A stretch of 64,000 bases of DNA, from contig CM066311.1 in the NCBI GenBank assembly GCA_033807695.1, forward strand, positions 1,984,001 through 2,048,000. The letters are read 5' to 3'. The position numbers were made by a program, and so were the translations under genes. The DNA is from Daedaleopsis sinensis. Lineage: Eukaryota > Basidiomycota > Agaricomycetes > Polyporales > Polyporaceae. Below the pieces are notes generated by a model. The model was given only the letters and a program-made list of their open reading frames with translations, was not told the origin of the DNA and did not search any database. Of this stretch, positions 34,097 to 44,500 are shown one piece after another. Within the stretch, counting starts at the first letter, position 1, and every line of letters begins with the position of its first letter.

Positions 34097-34797
34097 TCAC
34101 TGCATCTTGGTCATTTGGGCCGCCATAGCAGCGATATGGACGGTCGCCTGCCACCAGACAGCGAACCCGAGCCCGACGAGGCCATGGAGCGTCCCCCAAA
34201 CAATCTCCGGTGTCGCCTGCCACCTGTGCAACCCGTGAATGAGAGTCCTAGCCATATACACGGTAGGAATACACACGATTCCGCGAGCGGTCCGAACGAA
34301 TGCGGGATGAACCGGGGTGCGTTGAAGAGGATCGTGGAGCAGGTAGCGTGGTAGATACACAGCGCGATCGCGAGCGCGCGTTTTCCGGGCAGGAATTCTT
34401 TCGGGCACGCGTCCACTCAGACAACAGTAGCGTGCGCAATGACAGATGGAGACTCACCGGCGAGGTTAAAGCACAGCAGCGAGGCGACGCACGTCCCGGC
34501 GACGAGCGCGGCGTACAGCTGAAGCGAACATGCGAGAACTCGTTATCTCGCGCAAGGACGTATGAGGTGTGCCGCACCTTGATAAAAACGAGCGCAGTGT
34601 TGTTCAGCTGCATGAACGGGAGGTTGAGCGGCGACCAGAGGCCCTGAATGGCCATGGGCACGTCGAGCGCGAGGTGCAACAAAAACACGACCGACCTAGA
34701 CGTTTGCAGACGATAAGTCACATACGTGCTCTCTCTGTTCCCTCGCACAGACTCTCAGCACTCACAACGGGTGTTTCGCGGGAATTGGCTGGGCCAT
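34097..34797 (-). CDS. Small multi-pass membrane protein, unknown function
   Basis: The start is MAQPIPAKHP at 34797. Exons 34766..34797, 34578..34695, 34458..34518 and an exon from 34397 downwards join cleanly, then a frame change is needed before the terminal exon ending at 34097. Removing either 34248..34276 (29 nt, good GTGTGT donor but very short) or 34248..34297 (50 nt, weak GTTCGG donor) restores the frame. The product is about 153-160 residues with four likely membrane helices (VVFLLHLALDVPMAIQGLW, YAALVAGTCVASLLCFNLA, a third around ALAIALCIYHATCSTILF, and a last in LHGLVGLGFAVWWQATV). I do not recognise the family beyond resemblance to conserved basidiomycete hypothetical proteins. 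Confidence 0.65.
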
Positions 34798-35082
34798 GGT
34801 AGACGAGTCGCCGGATTGACGAAGGGAATGGACGAGAGCAGGACGAGGTAGCCACAGTAGCGGGCGGAGGCAAGTCTGCGCGACCGTTCAAGGAAGTTGA
34901 ACGAGGTCAGTTCGAACTATTAATTTTGTTCATGTTGGTTCACTTCGTGTATCCAGACGAACCAAGCTCAGCCCGGACCAATCGGAACGAGGTGATTTGG
35001 CGCCAAGTGAGATTCCGTTTGCAGCCGAGGACCTCGAGTCTCCGCCAGCTTGCATCTCACTTTCACGCATTCGCCGTCGGTC

Positions 35083-35724
35083 ATGTCTCTTTCGTCGCTG
35101 TTCTCGTCTGTGTTCTCGTCTGTCGTCCACGCCGACGCCCCCGAGGAGAAGGAGGTGAAGGAGGAGGCGCCCCAGGAGGAGGAGCCCCAGGCGGAAGAGG
35201 AGGAAGAAGAGGAGCCTGAAGACGTACGTCCTCTCGTGTCTCAACGGTGTTCTCGACGCGTCGCTGACGGCGGTGACGATGCTCTGCGTGTAGATCATGC
35301 CTGCCATCCAGGAGGAGTGCGAGAACAGCGCCAAGTGCGCGCCGCTCGCGAAACACTTCGCGCACTGCGAGGAGAAGGTCAACGCTGGCGAGGGCTTCAA
35401 GGGCGAGGACTGTGTTGAGGAATTGTGAGTCCTCACTCCAGTCGCGCGCGTGCTTTTACTGACACTCCCCTTACAGCTGTAAGTGGTCGGAGCTCGTTCA
35501 GAGACGAATCGTGGTTCGCTGACTGCTCGCGTGCCCGTGCCTTGCTGTGGCAGACCAGTGAGTCTCGCTTTTCTTCGCCTCCTTGCACTCGTGTCCTGAT
35601 GCGTCTATGACAGCCTGATGCACTGTGTTAACGTACGTCCAAAGTCATTAAGCACACTCGATACCTCGTATTCACCCCTAGGCAGGGCTGCGTCGCACCA
35701 AAACTCTTCTCCAAGCTCAAGTAG
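35083..35724 (+). CDS. QCR6: Ubiquinol-cytochrome c reductase hinge protein (complex III subunit 6), with microexons
   Basis: The N-terminal half is extremely acidic (EEKEVKEEAPQEEE and an acidic run after it). It is followed by the hinge domain with paired cysteines (CENSAKCAPLAKHFAHCEEKV, CVEEF, MHCVNGCVAPKLFSKLK). Qcr6 sits on the intermembrane-space side of complex III next to cytochrome c1. The frame only closes with six exons: 35083..35223, 35294..35424, 35477..35478 (2 nt), 35554..35557 (4 nt), 35614..35632 (19 nt) and 35686..35724. Their sum is 336 nt (111 residues). Each tiny exon is flanked by CAG and GTAAGT or GTGAGT. The joined codons read F-Y-H-L-M-H-C, as expected for the family (FFHLMHC-like). 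Leaving out the 2-nt exon causes a stop within a few codons. Confidence 0.88.
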
Positions 35725-37545
35725 ATGAGGCCCTCACACGTAGTTCGCTTAGGTGAGTACACTTGTGGCACTAGTCATCGTCAATCATGCCTGACCTGGT
35801 CACATGAGGCAGAATACTACTTTATCTCCATGTACGCGGCACATGGTGCAGGCAATGAGAGCCCGTTCGAGTCTGTTCTATAAGTGATATGTTGCGACTC
35901 GTCAACATCGGGATAGACTCGTCCTAGACCCTTGGTCGTAGTACTGGTAGGACAGTCGGCGGTTCGATGTAACTAGCAGGAAACAATGCTGTGGTGCGTC
36001 ATCCGTTCCTTCCTGTGATAATCACCAAAAACCACTGTCCATCGACGAAACAGTCTGTCGCCATACTGGAGGAGACCTTTTGGTGCGTTGTCGCCGCTCA
36101 AACCCCGTTGTATCGTCGTGGGGTATGCTGGGGCGCAACAAATTCTCCGCCCGTCGTCGGTTGTGGTGGTCGCCAGGCTGGCTATTGTCGCCCGTCCCTC
36201 GCGGTTGTGCCCTCGCGGTCATAGTCGCTCGTGATATCTGCAGTCCGAGAGTCGACGCCCACAGGCTACGGCGATGTTCAAGGTAGACGACACGGCTCCG
36301 GACGCACCCTCTCGTACTACTCGTACGCTGTGACACAGGGGGTCGGCGAGCCGTCTTGCGTCGCTTGTCTTACTCTCTGGCTGTCCTTCTCAACATGCCC
36401 CACGGACCACCTGCATATCCGGCTAGGCGCATACAATCCCGGGAACGAACGTTGCTCGATTTCCGACTCCTCAGAGGTCGCGGACTGCACCCCTCGATCC
36501 CTATAGACCGACCCCTCGTTGCCAGCCGCTACTCCACTCGCGATCCGGGGAAGAGGGGCGGGAGGCTGCGACGCCCCGTAGGGCGTTCTCGCACCGAGAG
36601 GCCACTACGGGCACTTCCGCGCCGAACGCGAGTACGTCGCGTGGAGGGTCGACCTCGGGCGGTCATGCTATGCGTCCGCGTCTTCCCGAGACGAGGAAGA
36701 GGAGGACACATGGCGAAGCCGAAAGAATGGTCGCCTCGGAGTATGTGAACAGAGTCGACTCTACTCCTACGTGCGCCGCCAAGGACCCGTTAAGATACTA
36801 CTGACTGGCTAACATCGCCAACGCTAACAGGCAGCACCGCGCACCTAGGACCCACAACAGACATCTCTTCTAACCTGTGTTCGTCCGTTCAGCGGGCCCC
36901 CGGGCTGCTCGTTGAGACCTTCTCCTCAGCCTAAGGCGCCACTGACGGTCGGATCTCCGTATGACCGCTGGCAGAGATGGTTCGTGGAGCGCTCCACATC
37001 GTATAGTGTCTGGCACTGGGCCTGGATTCACCTGCCTACGACGACGACTGCCGTCTCCTTCGTCCAGCATCCACCATACGTGCGCGCGCGCGTGTGCCGT
37101 TCGTGCGTGGAAGTGTGCGCCGTGCTGGCACCACTAGTGTTGATGTCCCTCCGTACGGATAGTGCATGTATTAGTCTGTTTGTCGCATGTTGCTGTCATG
37201 CTTTATCACGCAATTGGAGCTCCTCCTGATCTCAACTTGTCATAGATTTCCAAGAAATCCGCCCGAAACAGCTTTGTCAGGCTTACAGTGATATAACGGG
37301 AGCAGCAATCCAGGCTTCTCGCGATACCTTGAGCTTCAGCTCACTGAAGTTGTTAGCAGTTTCTCGCATTCACGTCGCTCTCTCCGAGCGCGAACCAAAT
37401 GGATCGAGCTTCCTGGGTCACGGTCCGGTGACGACTCCGAACCGTACGATATCATCAAAGTGCATGTATTGGATAGACGGCAGGAAATTATGAGCTGTAC
37501 AAACACGACATACAGGCTAAGAGCGAGGTCACGGTTGATGTTCAT
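35725..37545. other. Intergenic, about 1.8 kb, no gene recognised
   Basis: Short overlapping frames on both strands, the longest about 130 codons, with no motif or splice support. I see no repeat or RNA gene here. Confidence 0.4.
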
Positions 37546-38374
37546 CTAGACGGGTGCGCCATGACTGACGCGTGTCGAATCTTCGTTGGGTTTACCAGAC
37601 TTGGCGTAAACCTTAGCAAACCGGGCCTCGGATAGATCCCCGTCGACACTCCTTTCCGACAGTGTTGGCGAAGTTTGACCCGATTTGGGAAGCAGGCCAA
37701 CCTCGATTAACTTCACAACTGTTTTTGCGAGCCTGTTTCTCAATTTGCGAAGGACTTCCACGGGATGGCCCTCAGGTGGGAGCCACGGATAGATCGTGCC
37801 ATGCCGTCCTGGCAGGATGAACCGCGGTAGTCGGTCTCCTTGGTCTGGTCTTTATGGCATTCGTTCAGCACGTCGCCAAGCAACGCGCAGCAGTAGCAAC
37901 ATTTCCTCGAGACACCGATGCGGCATTCGTCGTTCTGAGAATATGGTGAGAGACATGTCAAAATTATGCGGGTAGTAGCTAAGAGCCTACCATGAACGTG
38001 GTCGCGGGATCGCGCATAAATGCAGCCCACATCAGCGCAGCTTCAGCGTGAATCATACCACACAGGGGCTTCCCCGAAGTTGACTTGCCACCCTGGTCTT
38101 TTGGGAGGAAACCGTTGTGGTAACTCTCCACTCGAGCGAAGAGTCGGTCGAATTTCTGCCTTTTCTTGTCGTTTTCCGTGATGGGGTTTGTCGTGTTTTT
38201 CTTTGCTAGTGGCAGACTGAGATGGTCCCCCAAGGATTTCCTCATGGTTGTCACCAAGCGCATGTCGATCGACCCCGAGCTTTCTACGGTGAGAATTGAT
38301 AGCTTCAGCTCGGCACTCGGTAGACGGCCGCTGTTATGGATCAAAGTGACAGGAGCGGAGACGGGGATTGCCAA
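37546..38374 (-). pseudogene. OTT_1508-like nucleic-acid/nucleotide deaminase homologue, frame-broken
   Basis: The open segment 37991..38374 ends with a zinc-ligand motif CGMIHAEAALMW (HAE box). A GT-AG intron (37935..37990) leads into NDECRIGVSRKCCYCCALLG (CxxC box) just below 37934. Together these are the zinc-site boxes of the fungal OTT_1508-like deaminase family (cytidine-deaminase fold). The family-typical LPG-HG-IYPW tail follows, but in another frame (about 37790-37730, continuing to the stop at 37546). No GT-AG intron of suitable length and phase bridges the frames, so a 1-nt indel or a sequencing error near 37800-37860 is likely. Upstream exons above 38374 are not defined. Substrate and role are unknown in fungi. 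Confidence 0.6.
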
Positions 38375-39252
38375 GGTACTGATGTACCGGAGAACGTGGT
38401 CTTTGTGGGACTCGTGCTCCTCTTTCTCCTCCTCATCCGCAACATGAATGATCAGTCTAGATCTGCATCGAAGAGCATTTTAGCAAGGCATACATATAGC
38501 GGCATCTTCAGTGTCTTCTGTTTCTGCAGGTTGCGTATCCTCCTGCAGGTCCTCCTTCAAGTCTACAAAACACACGAGGGTCAGGGCAAATCCTAGCATA
38601 TGTGGAAAGTGACCACACCTGAACCCGACTGAAGTGTGGCGGTATGCACCTCGTTCACCTCTCGGTCCTCATCGTCCACTACACGAGCGGTCAGCCTAAA
38701 TCTACATCGACCGCAACAGGAGTAACATTTGAATCAACGGTGGAACGGCGCCGTGCCTCGGGCAGGCTTCCGCCAGCCGCTCGGCGCGGCGCCGTTCCAC
38801 CGTTCTGAGGTCAAGTTGAAGTTGTGTGTTCGTTCGTGTCCAGATTTGCCCGGAGGGCGGTGTTATTGTACAGGCACCGGTTAGATATGGCCACGTGGTC
38901 TGCCCCGATCGCATCGAGATCGGGATCGTCGGCTTTGAATGATCGCGAGTGGCATCCAAGCAGCATCGCCTCAGCTCCAGCAAGAAAGAACAGTTGACGA
39001 CGTCCCGAAAGAGATGTGTGCTAGAGTGGCATTTCAGCCCCAAGGTTCAGCGGGAAGGAGGATGTGTGAGCACTGAGACCAGCCGCCCGAAAAAGGATCT
39101 GATTTTACGGCTTGATACTGGATGATACATGCTTCAACACCGCCGGTGAGTACTACTTATAAAGATTCTACATCTAGCCCTCTAAGTCACAGCCAACATA
39201 AATCTCGAGACCAATAGCGCCGATAACGTCCACATAGCCATGGTAGCTAGGT
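38375..39252. other. Region between deaminase homologue and bHLH gene
   Basis: It may contain further 5' exons of the deaminase homologue, since a 113-codon minus frame lies at 38702-39043, but I could not join it with confidence. A strong hairpin lies at 38736-38804. Confidence 0.35.
38736..38804. repeat. GC-rich inverted repeat (hairpin), 18-bp perfect stems
   Basis: Positions 38736-38753 and 38787-38804 are perfect reverse complements (AACGGTGGAACGGCGCCG on the left). They are separated by a 33-nt loop that is itself GC-rich. The structure could be a small palindromic element, a transcript hairpin or a cruciform. No terminator-like U tract follows. Confidence 0.6.
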
Positions 39253-41348
39253 TCAGGTGTCGCCGTCATCATCGAAGTCGCCGTCCCCCACGGAGCCCGC
39301 CCGCAAACGTCCGAAGACGCCGCCAGATAGCTCGCACGCATCCAGATTGCGCTCCAGATCAATCATGTCCTCTCCTTCGGGTGCGGCCGCAGCCTCGTCG
39401 CCGACCAGCTCCCGGAGGCGGCGGACTTCCTGGCGCAGCCGGGAGATCTCCTCGTCGCGGCGGTCGACGCGGCCCTGGAGCACTTTGATGAACTCGTTGC
39501 CGCAGCGCAGCAGCTGCAGCTTGCTGACGCCGCGGTTGGGACCGTCGGCGTTTCCTTTCGGGGGGCCGCGCGGCGGCATCGCACCAGGGAGGATCGGTTC
39601 GTCCGGGTACCCGTCCTCGGACGGCAGAGGTATAGGCGGGAGAAGGATGCGAAGATCATCGAACGAGGTCTTCAACGAGTCGCGACGCTTCTGCTCGGCC
39701 GCTTTGTGCGAGGACTTGCGAACTTGCGGCTGCATGAACGGCGTGCTTGGAGACGCAGGTACAGGCGTCATGACCGCATTGCCAGCTAGTGTCAACCGAT
39801 GAGAACGAGACAACGACAGAACCGTCACGGAGTGTGAGACGTACCAGGGCGGATGGGCTTCAACGCTGGGCTTATGAGCTGCTTGTCCGCGGCCTTCGCT
39901 TTTGATCCACCGGTACTAGATCGCGTATTTGGCTTTCCTTCCTTCTGCTTGGGAGCCGCCATGCCGTCCTGAGTGCCCGGCTGGGAAGCTATAGTGTTCC
40001 CAGTCGCCAGTCGTCCGAGTTTGAACATCTGGGAGGGAGTGGCGGGCTGTATTTGACTAGGGTGTCCGCCGGCGGTTGGCGACGCGGGGGTGGCGGGCAG
40101 AGGAGGTGTTGGCGAGGTTGAAGGACCTGACAGAGCTGACAGATGAGCGTCGGAGGGCGGGTGAGCAGGAGGGGGCATGGGAGGATCGACCGGCGACGGC
40201 GTGTCGCCAGCTAGATCCCCGAGGCCCTGCATGCCACGCTGTGCGGGGCTCGCTCTGACGGACGACACCATCGGCGGGAACAGGGGCGTCGAAGTCGCGG
40301 AACGCGTAGGGCGCATCGCGGCCTTCCTTGTGCTGCTGCTGGAAGGGCCGCTGATGGAATTTCTCTCAGCATGTGACGGCCGCTTGCGAGCAGGCCGACT
40401 CGTTATGCTAGACTCATCACCGCTGGAAGAAGCGTTAGGCCTCTTCGCGCCACTTGTGCCGCTTCGTGAACGTCCGGTGTTCTGCGAGGATTCTGTCGGC
40501 GGCAGCGTAGTAGCCGAGTTGTTATATGAGTCAAGCATCGGGCTAGAGATAGGCGGCAGTTCGCTTAGGTCGAGCTCTCCGGGCGAAGGGAGCGGGTATC
40601 CGGGACTTTGGAAGACGAGGTTCGCTGGAGCAGAGTGCGGCGCGGAGGGAAGCATATGTGGGGGTATCTGGGGTATAAAGCTAGGGAGCATAGCCGAGTT
40701 TTGAACCATGTGCCCCATGTTATTCCCACTGGAGTGAAGAAGCATTGGGGAAACGTAGTCGGTATTTTGTTGCGCGCGTAGCTCGGTGGATGAGACTTCG
40801 TGACATGAGAACGTGAATAAGTAGAGCATGGTATGTAAAACGCACCTGGTGTCGGTAAGCCATATTGTGGGGTATCCCTGGACCGGTCCATCATAGGGGG
40901 CACATTCGGGAAGATGGATGGGCCTCCGCTGAGCAGTTCGAGCTGTAGAGCATTGTCAATGATCACGAAAACATACTGGAGACATCGACAGCAGCCTTCG
41001 TCCTTTCCACCAACTTGATCTCCCTTGCCCGATACGTCTAGAGTATGAATAGGAACGTACCTGTTGCTGGAAAATCTGCTGCTGCAACTGTTGCAGCTGT
41101 TGCAGCTGGTTCATCTTCACCTGATGTTCCAGCAAGGCCTGCGGGTTCGAAGGCGGCTGCGAGTGTTGATTCGAGCCCGCTGAGTGGTCCTGCATGAGCA
41201 GGTTTTCAAGCATCTCCATGTTGACCTGTTGCAGATTCCCGACCGCCTGTTGGTAGTTCATTCCTTGAGACTGAGAGCCACCAGAAGGTGTGCCATTGAA
41301 GATGTCGCCAGCATCGCGTTGTCCGTCCTGAGGATAGAAGGAGTTCAT
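39253..41348 (-). CDS. bHLH transcription factor
   Basis: Four exons (41061..41348, 40846..40942, 39845..40795, 39253..39785) sum to 1869 nt (622 residues). The N-terminus is glutamine-rich (QQLQQLQQQIFQQQ). The middle is a long Ser/Pro-rich disordered region with basic patches (ARKRPSHAERN). The bHLH domain starts near residue 470: SSHKAAEQKRRDSLK holds His472, Glu476 and Arg480, the H-E-R triad that reads E-boxes. Helix 1 (FDDLRILLP) and helix 2 (VSKLQLLRCGNEFIKVLQ, from about 532) are separated by a proline/glycine-rich loop of about 34 residues. A charged coiled-coil segment follows (RDEEISRLRQEVRRLRELV), then an acidic tail. The ATG at 41348 was chosen because the frame above it runs towards a tRNA gene. 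Targets cannot be inferred. Confidence 0.87.
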
Positions 41349-41503
41349 TAAGGCCCCTCGGCGCCGGCAGATCGTCAAAATGAGAGCTGAACAGAGGATG
41401 AGCACGGTTCCTGTCAAAGAAGGCTCCAGCCCTATCGGGTGCGGCATTCCGGACCCCTGACGCTCGAACGCCATATGGTTTCAGCGCTTATCTCTTATCG
41501 CAG

Positions 41504-41576
41504 TCCCGTTTAGCTCAGTTGGTAGAGCGCGTCACTAGTAATGACGAGGTCAGTCGTTCGAGTCGGCTAATGGGAA
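41504..41576 (+). tRNA. tRNA-Thr (anticodon AGT)
   Basis: The 73-nt cloverleaf folds fully: acceptor TCCCGTT/AATGGGA, D stem GCTC/GAGC, anticodon stem CGTCA/TGACG with loop CTAGTAA (anticodon AGT), T stem AGTCG/CGGCT with loop TTCGAGT, discriminator A. The A box (TAGCTCAGTTGG) and B box (GTTCGAGTC) internal promoters are present. A short T run (CTTTTA) about 6 nt downstream can end Pol III transcription. There is no intron. It lies about 155 nt above the bHLH start codon, on the opposite strand. Confidence 0.93.
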
Positions 41577-44500
41577 TTATCTTTTAATGCACAAACATTC
41601 AATACAACAGGACCACTGTTACTGTAGCCCATATATATATGACTTGCAGTCATCGTCGTGCATCGGATCCTTAAGCTTGAAAGCTTCAGCGCCTGCGCGC
41701 TTCAGCTTTGTTCAAAGCGATGTGCGCCCATGACAATCTTAATTCATCAGTACCATTTCTGTTGATGTAAACATCACTCTGGACCACTTCCGCGGGCCCA
41801 ATACAGGTTATTCTAGTCAGGTAGGTAGCTCACGGCCCACCTCCTGTCCCAGGGAATACGCGGGACCAGTGCGGCCAACATGCAGTCAAACCTACACGGA
41901 GGTCCACCTTCTGATCAACGACGGCCTTCCATTCACCGTCCGGAAACGCAGTTCGACAGCTGACAGGAGGGGGATCCTTCTTGCGGGCCTGGAGCCTTGC
42001 GGGCGAACGCCCGGCGAGATGGATCCGGGGTATTGGCTGCCCACCTATTGGCTGCGTAGTGCCAGGGCATCCCACTCAATCGCATGAGTCACGACGCACC
42101 GTGGTCTGAGTCTGTGGCCGCCGAGGATGTAAGGTGTGTTCCGCCAGCGGACGCCCTGGACTAGCGAGCGCTAGCTGGCCGTGGGGGATGGGAGCGGGAA
42201 GCTTTTCTGGTGCACGAGCGAAATCCGCCGATACGCTGGGTGCAATGGCGCTCGGTCACAGTGTGCTTCCTCGCCCGGTCGCCGTGACTCCGCCCGGGGG
42301 ACGGCGGACGTCCGAGGAGACACAGGCGGGGACCGTGCGCGTAGGCGAGCTGTGGCCATTGTGCCAGTGTCGCCACAATTGTGGAACGGGCGACGTGTGA
42401 CAGCGCCATTGTGGTCGGGCCCGCGACTGCTTTGAGACACGCCGCCCGAGGAGTGGCTCGCGGCGCGGATGCGTCCAGCTTGAGGCGGAATTCTCGCCGA
42501 CAATTGGGAATCAGGCTCCGCGAAGGCGGGAGGAGGCACGACCGAGCCCGGGTCGACTAACAGAACGACGACGTCAGAGATATGTCACTGCTCAGCTCAA
42601 GTCAGGTCAATGTTGGGCGCGGTGGGAAATACATAGGGCTTGGTGGTCCCGGCTTATCAACCGCTGAACTTCAAACTGCGCTCCGTGACATGTAAGCAAT
42701 ATTATTCCTGAGTTAGGATTCCAGTCAGCACAAATGCGATGAACGGGTGCACACCTTTGGGCAATCAAGAACACAAGGAAGCGCGGACGGTTAGAACGAA
42801 TCACGAGTGGACTCACAAGTTACATTTAAGCCGTTTGCGACACGTGTAAACTGGATAAATCGTACGCCCATGCATTGTGGCTAGTTGCACATGCTCGCAG
42901 TGGCTGGATGAACCGCTAGAGAACGGGTGGAGGTTGAAATATTTCTTACCTCGCACCGATTGACCGGTGTACCTACCTGCTCGTGTCAAACAACCGTATC
43001 TGTTCCTATCGCAGACGGCGCCCTCGGAACAGATAGACCTTGCGCAAGCGACGGATCCGGGCCTGTTTGATTGCCTATAGTAGATTGTCCGTAAGGCCCT
43101 GGTGGGCCGTGAATCGGGATGTCCACGGAGCCTAACGAACAGTCTTGCTGAGCAAGGGCCAGAATCCGCGACTTGTGACATCGGCAGCGGTGTCAAGTCA
43201 TACACAACAGAGAATAGATGTCAGCGTGGGGAATTACAAAGCACAGCAGGACAGAGCAGGACGCCAAGAAGGATCGCCGCATGAGCAACACTGATTGAAG
43301 GAAGCTCACCTACGATCGACCGTAGTTGCGGGGCCTGCTTGCTAGAGAACGTGATCTCGACATCTCTCTTCTCTGCGGGTAAGTAGTCAATCGATGGTGA
43401 GCACTGTCCGACGGGTTGTAGTGAGTATTCTCCGTTGCGCTCGTAAACGATTTGCGTGCGGGCGTGAAGGTCTCTGGAAGAGGGAGACTGGGAGGTGCGG
43501 AGGTATTCGACCAATTCAATGTTGACATAGACGGGACGGGTACTGACAAAAGGATGTTTGGCCGAGTAGCGGACGGATCAGACATCTCAGTCGACGATGT
43601 GCCGCCGATGCACTGCACGCAAATAATCTGCTGCATATTCATCCGGAAAGCGAAACCGACGGACTTTACCTGCCCAGCCTCACGCCTGCGTGATTTATCA
43701 GTGTTCACAAGATAATAAAATCGATTGCGAAGCCGGAGTACACAGCACACAATACGGACGTTTATTGTGATGCCACAGACCGTTGGGCGGTGTTCGACAG
43801 CCGTCGTGCCATCGTGCCGTCCAAAGTGGTGTATACTTGAGCGGCGCCGGCTAGCGAGTTCGACCTCTGTCGGTCATTGCGTTGGCTAGATCGGAAGGAA
43901 CCGGGTGATAGTCCATGGAAGTGTGGCGTTGATCAACAACCTCTTCATGGCCTAGAAGGGATTTAGAGCTCACCCTAGACCCCGACTCTCTCACGCGCGT
44001 ATCCCCGTAAGGCGAGGAGCTGGCGCGACGCGGCCGGAACGACGATCCCAGCGGCCGTGCGCACAACTGCCGACATAACGCCCCTGTGGTGGGCTGTGGC
44101 GCGACAAGGTCTCTGTCTACCCCCGCGGTCATGTCCGTCCAGCGGGTGATGAGGGTGGAGGCGGATGTCGAATAACATGGGGTGGTGGGGCTAAAGCGGC
44201 GCGGATCCGGTCTTCTAACAAAGACTAGGTCAGCGTAGACTGTGCACCGTGGAGCAGGTGACTATAGGCGATAGGGCTGGACGGAGACCCACCAGAATCT
44301 TCCGCGGGTCGATGTAGACACGATAGAACGGAGACCTGACGCATTTCTGCCTTGCTGGGACCGCGCAGTCGGAGCCCCAGTGTTGTGATTGGAGAGCGGG
44401 TGGATGGCGCCACGTCGCGGACGGGCACCGGTATTTGTTCTCCACCGTGTACAAAGTCCCGAGTATCCCGGACCAAACCATGGACAGCGCGGGAGTTGGC

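Noticed and set aside
35464..35613. QCR6 with a single long intron from 35425 to 35553
   Set aside because: Joining exon 2 directly to ACCA shifts the frame to TTA CCA CCT GAT GCA CTG TGT TAA, a stop before the conserved C-terminus.
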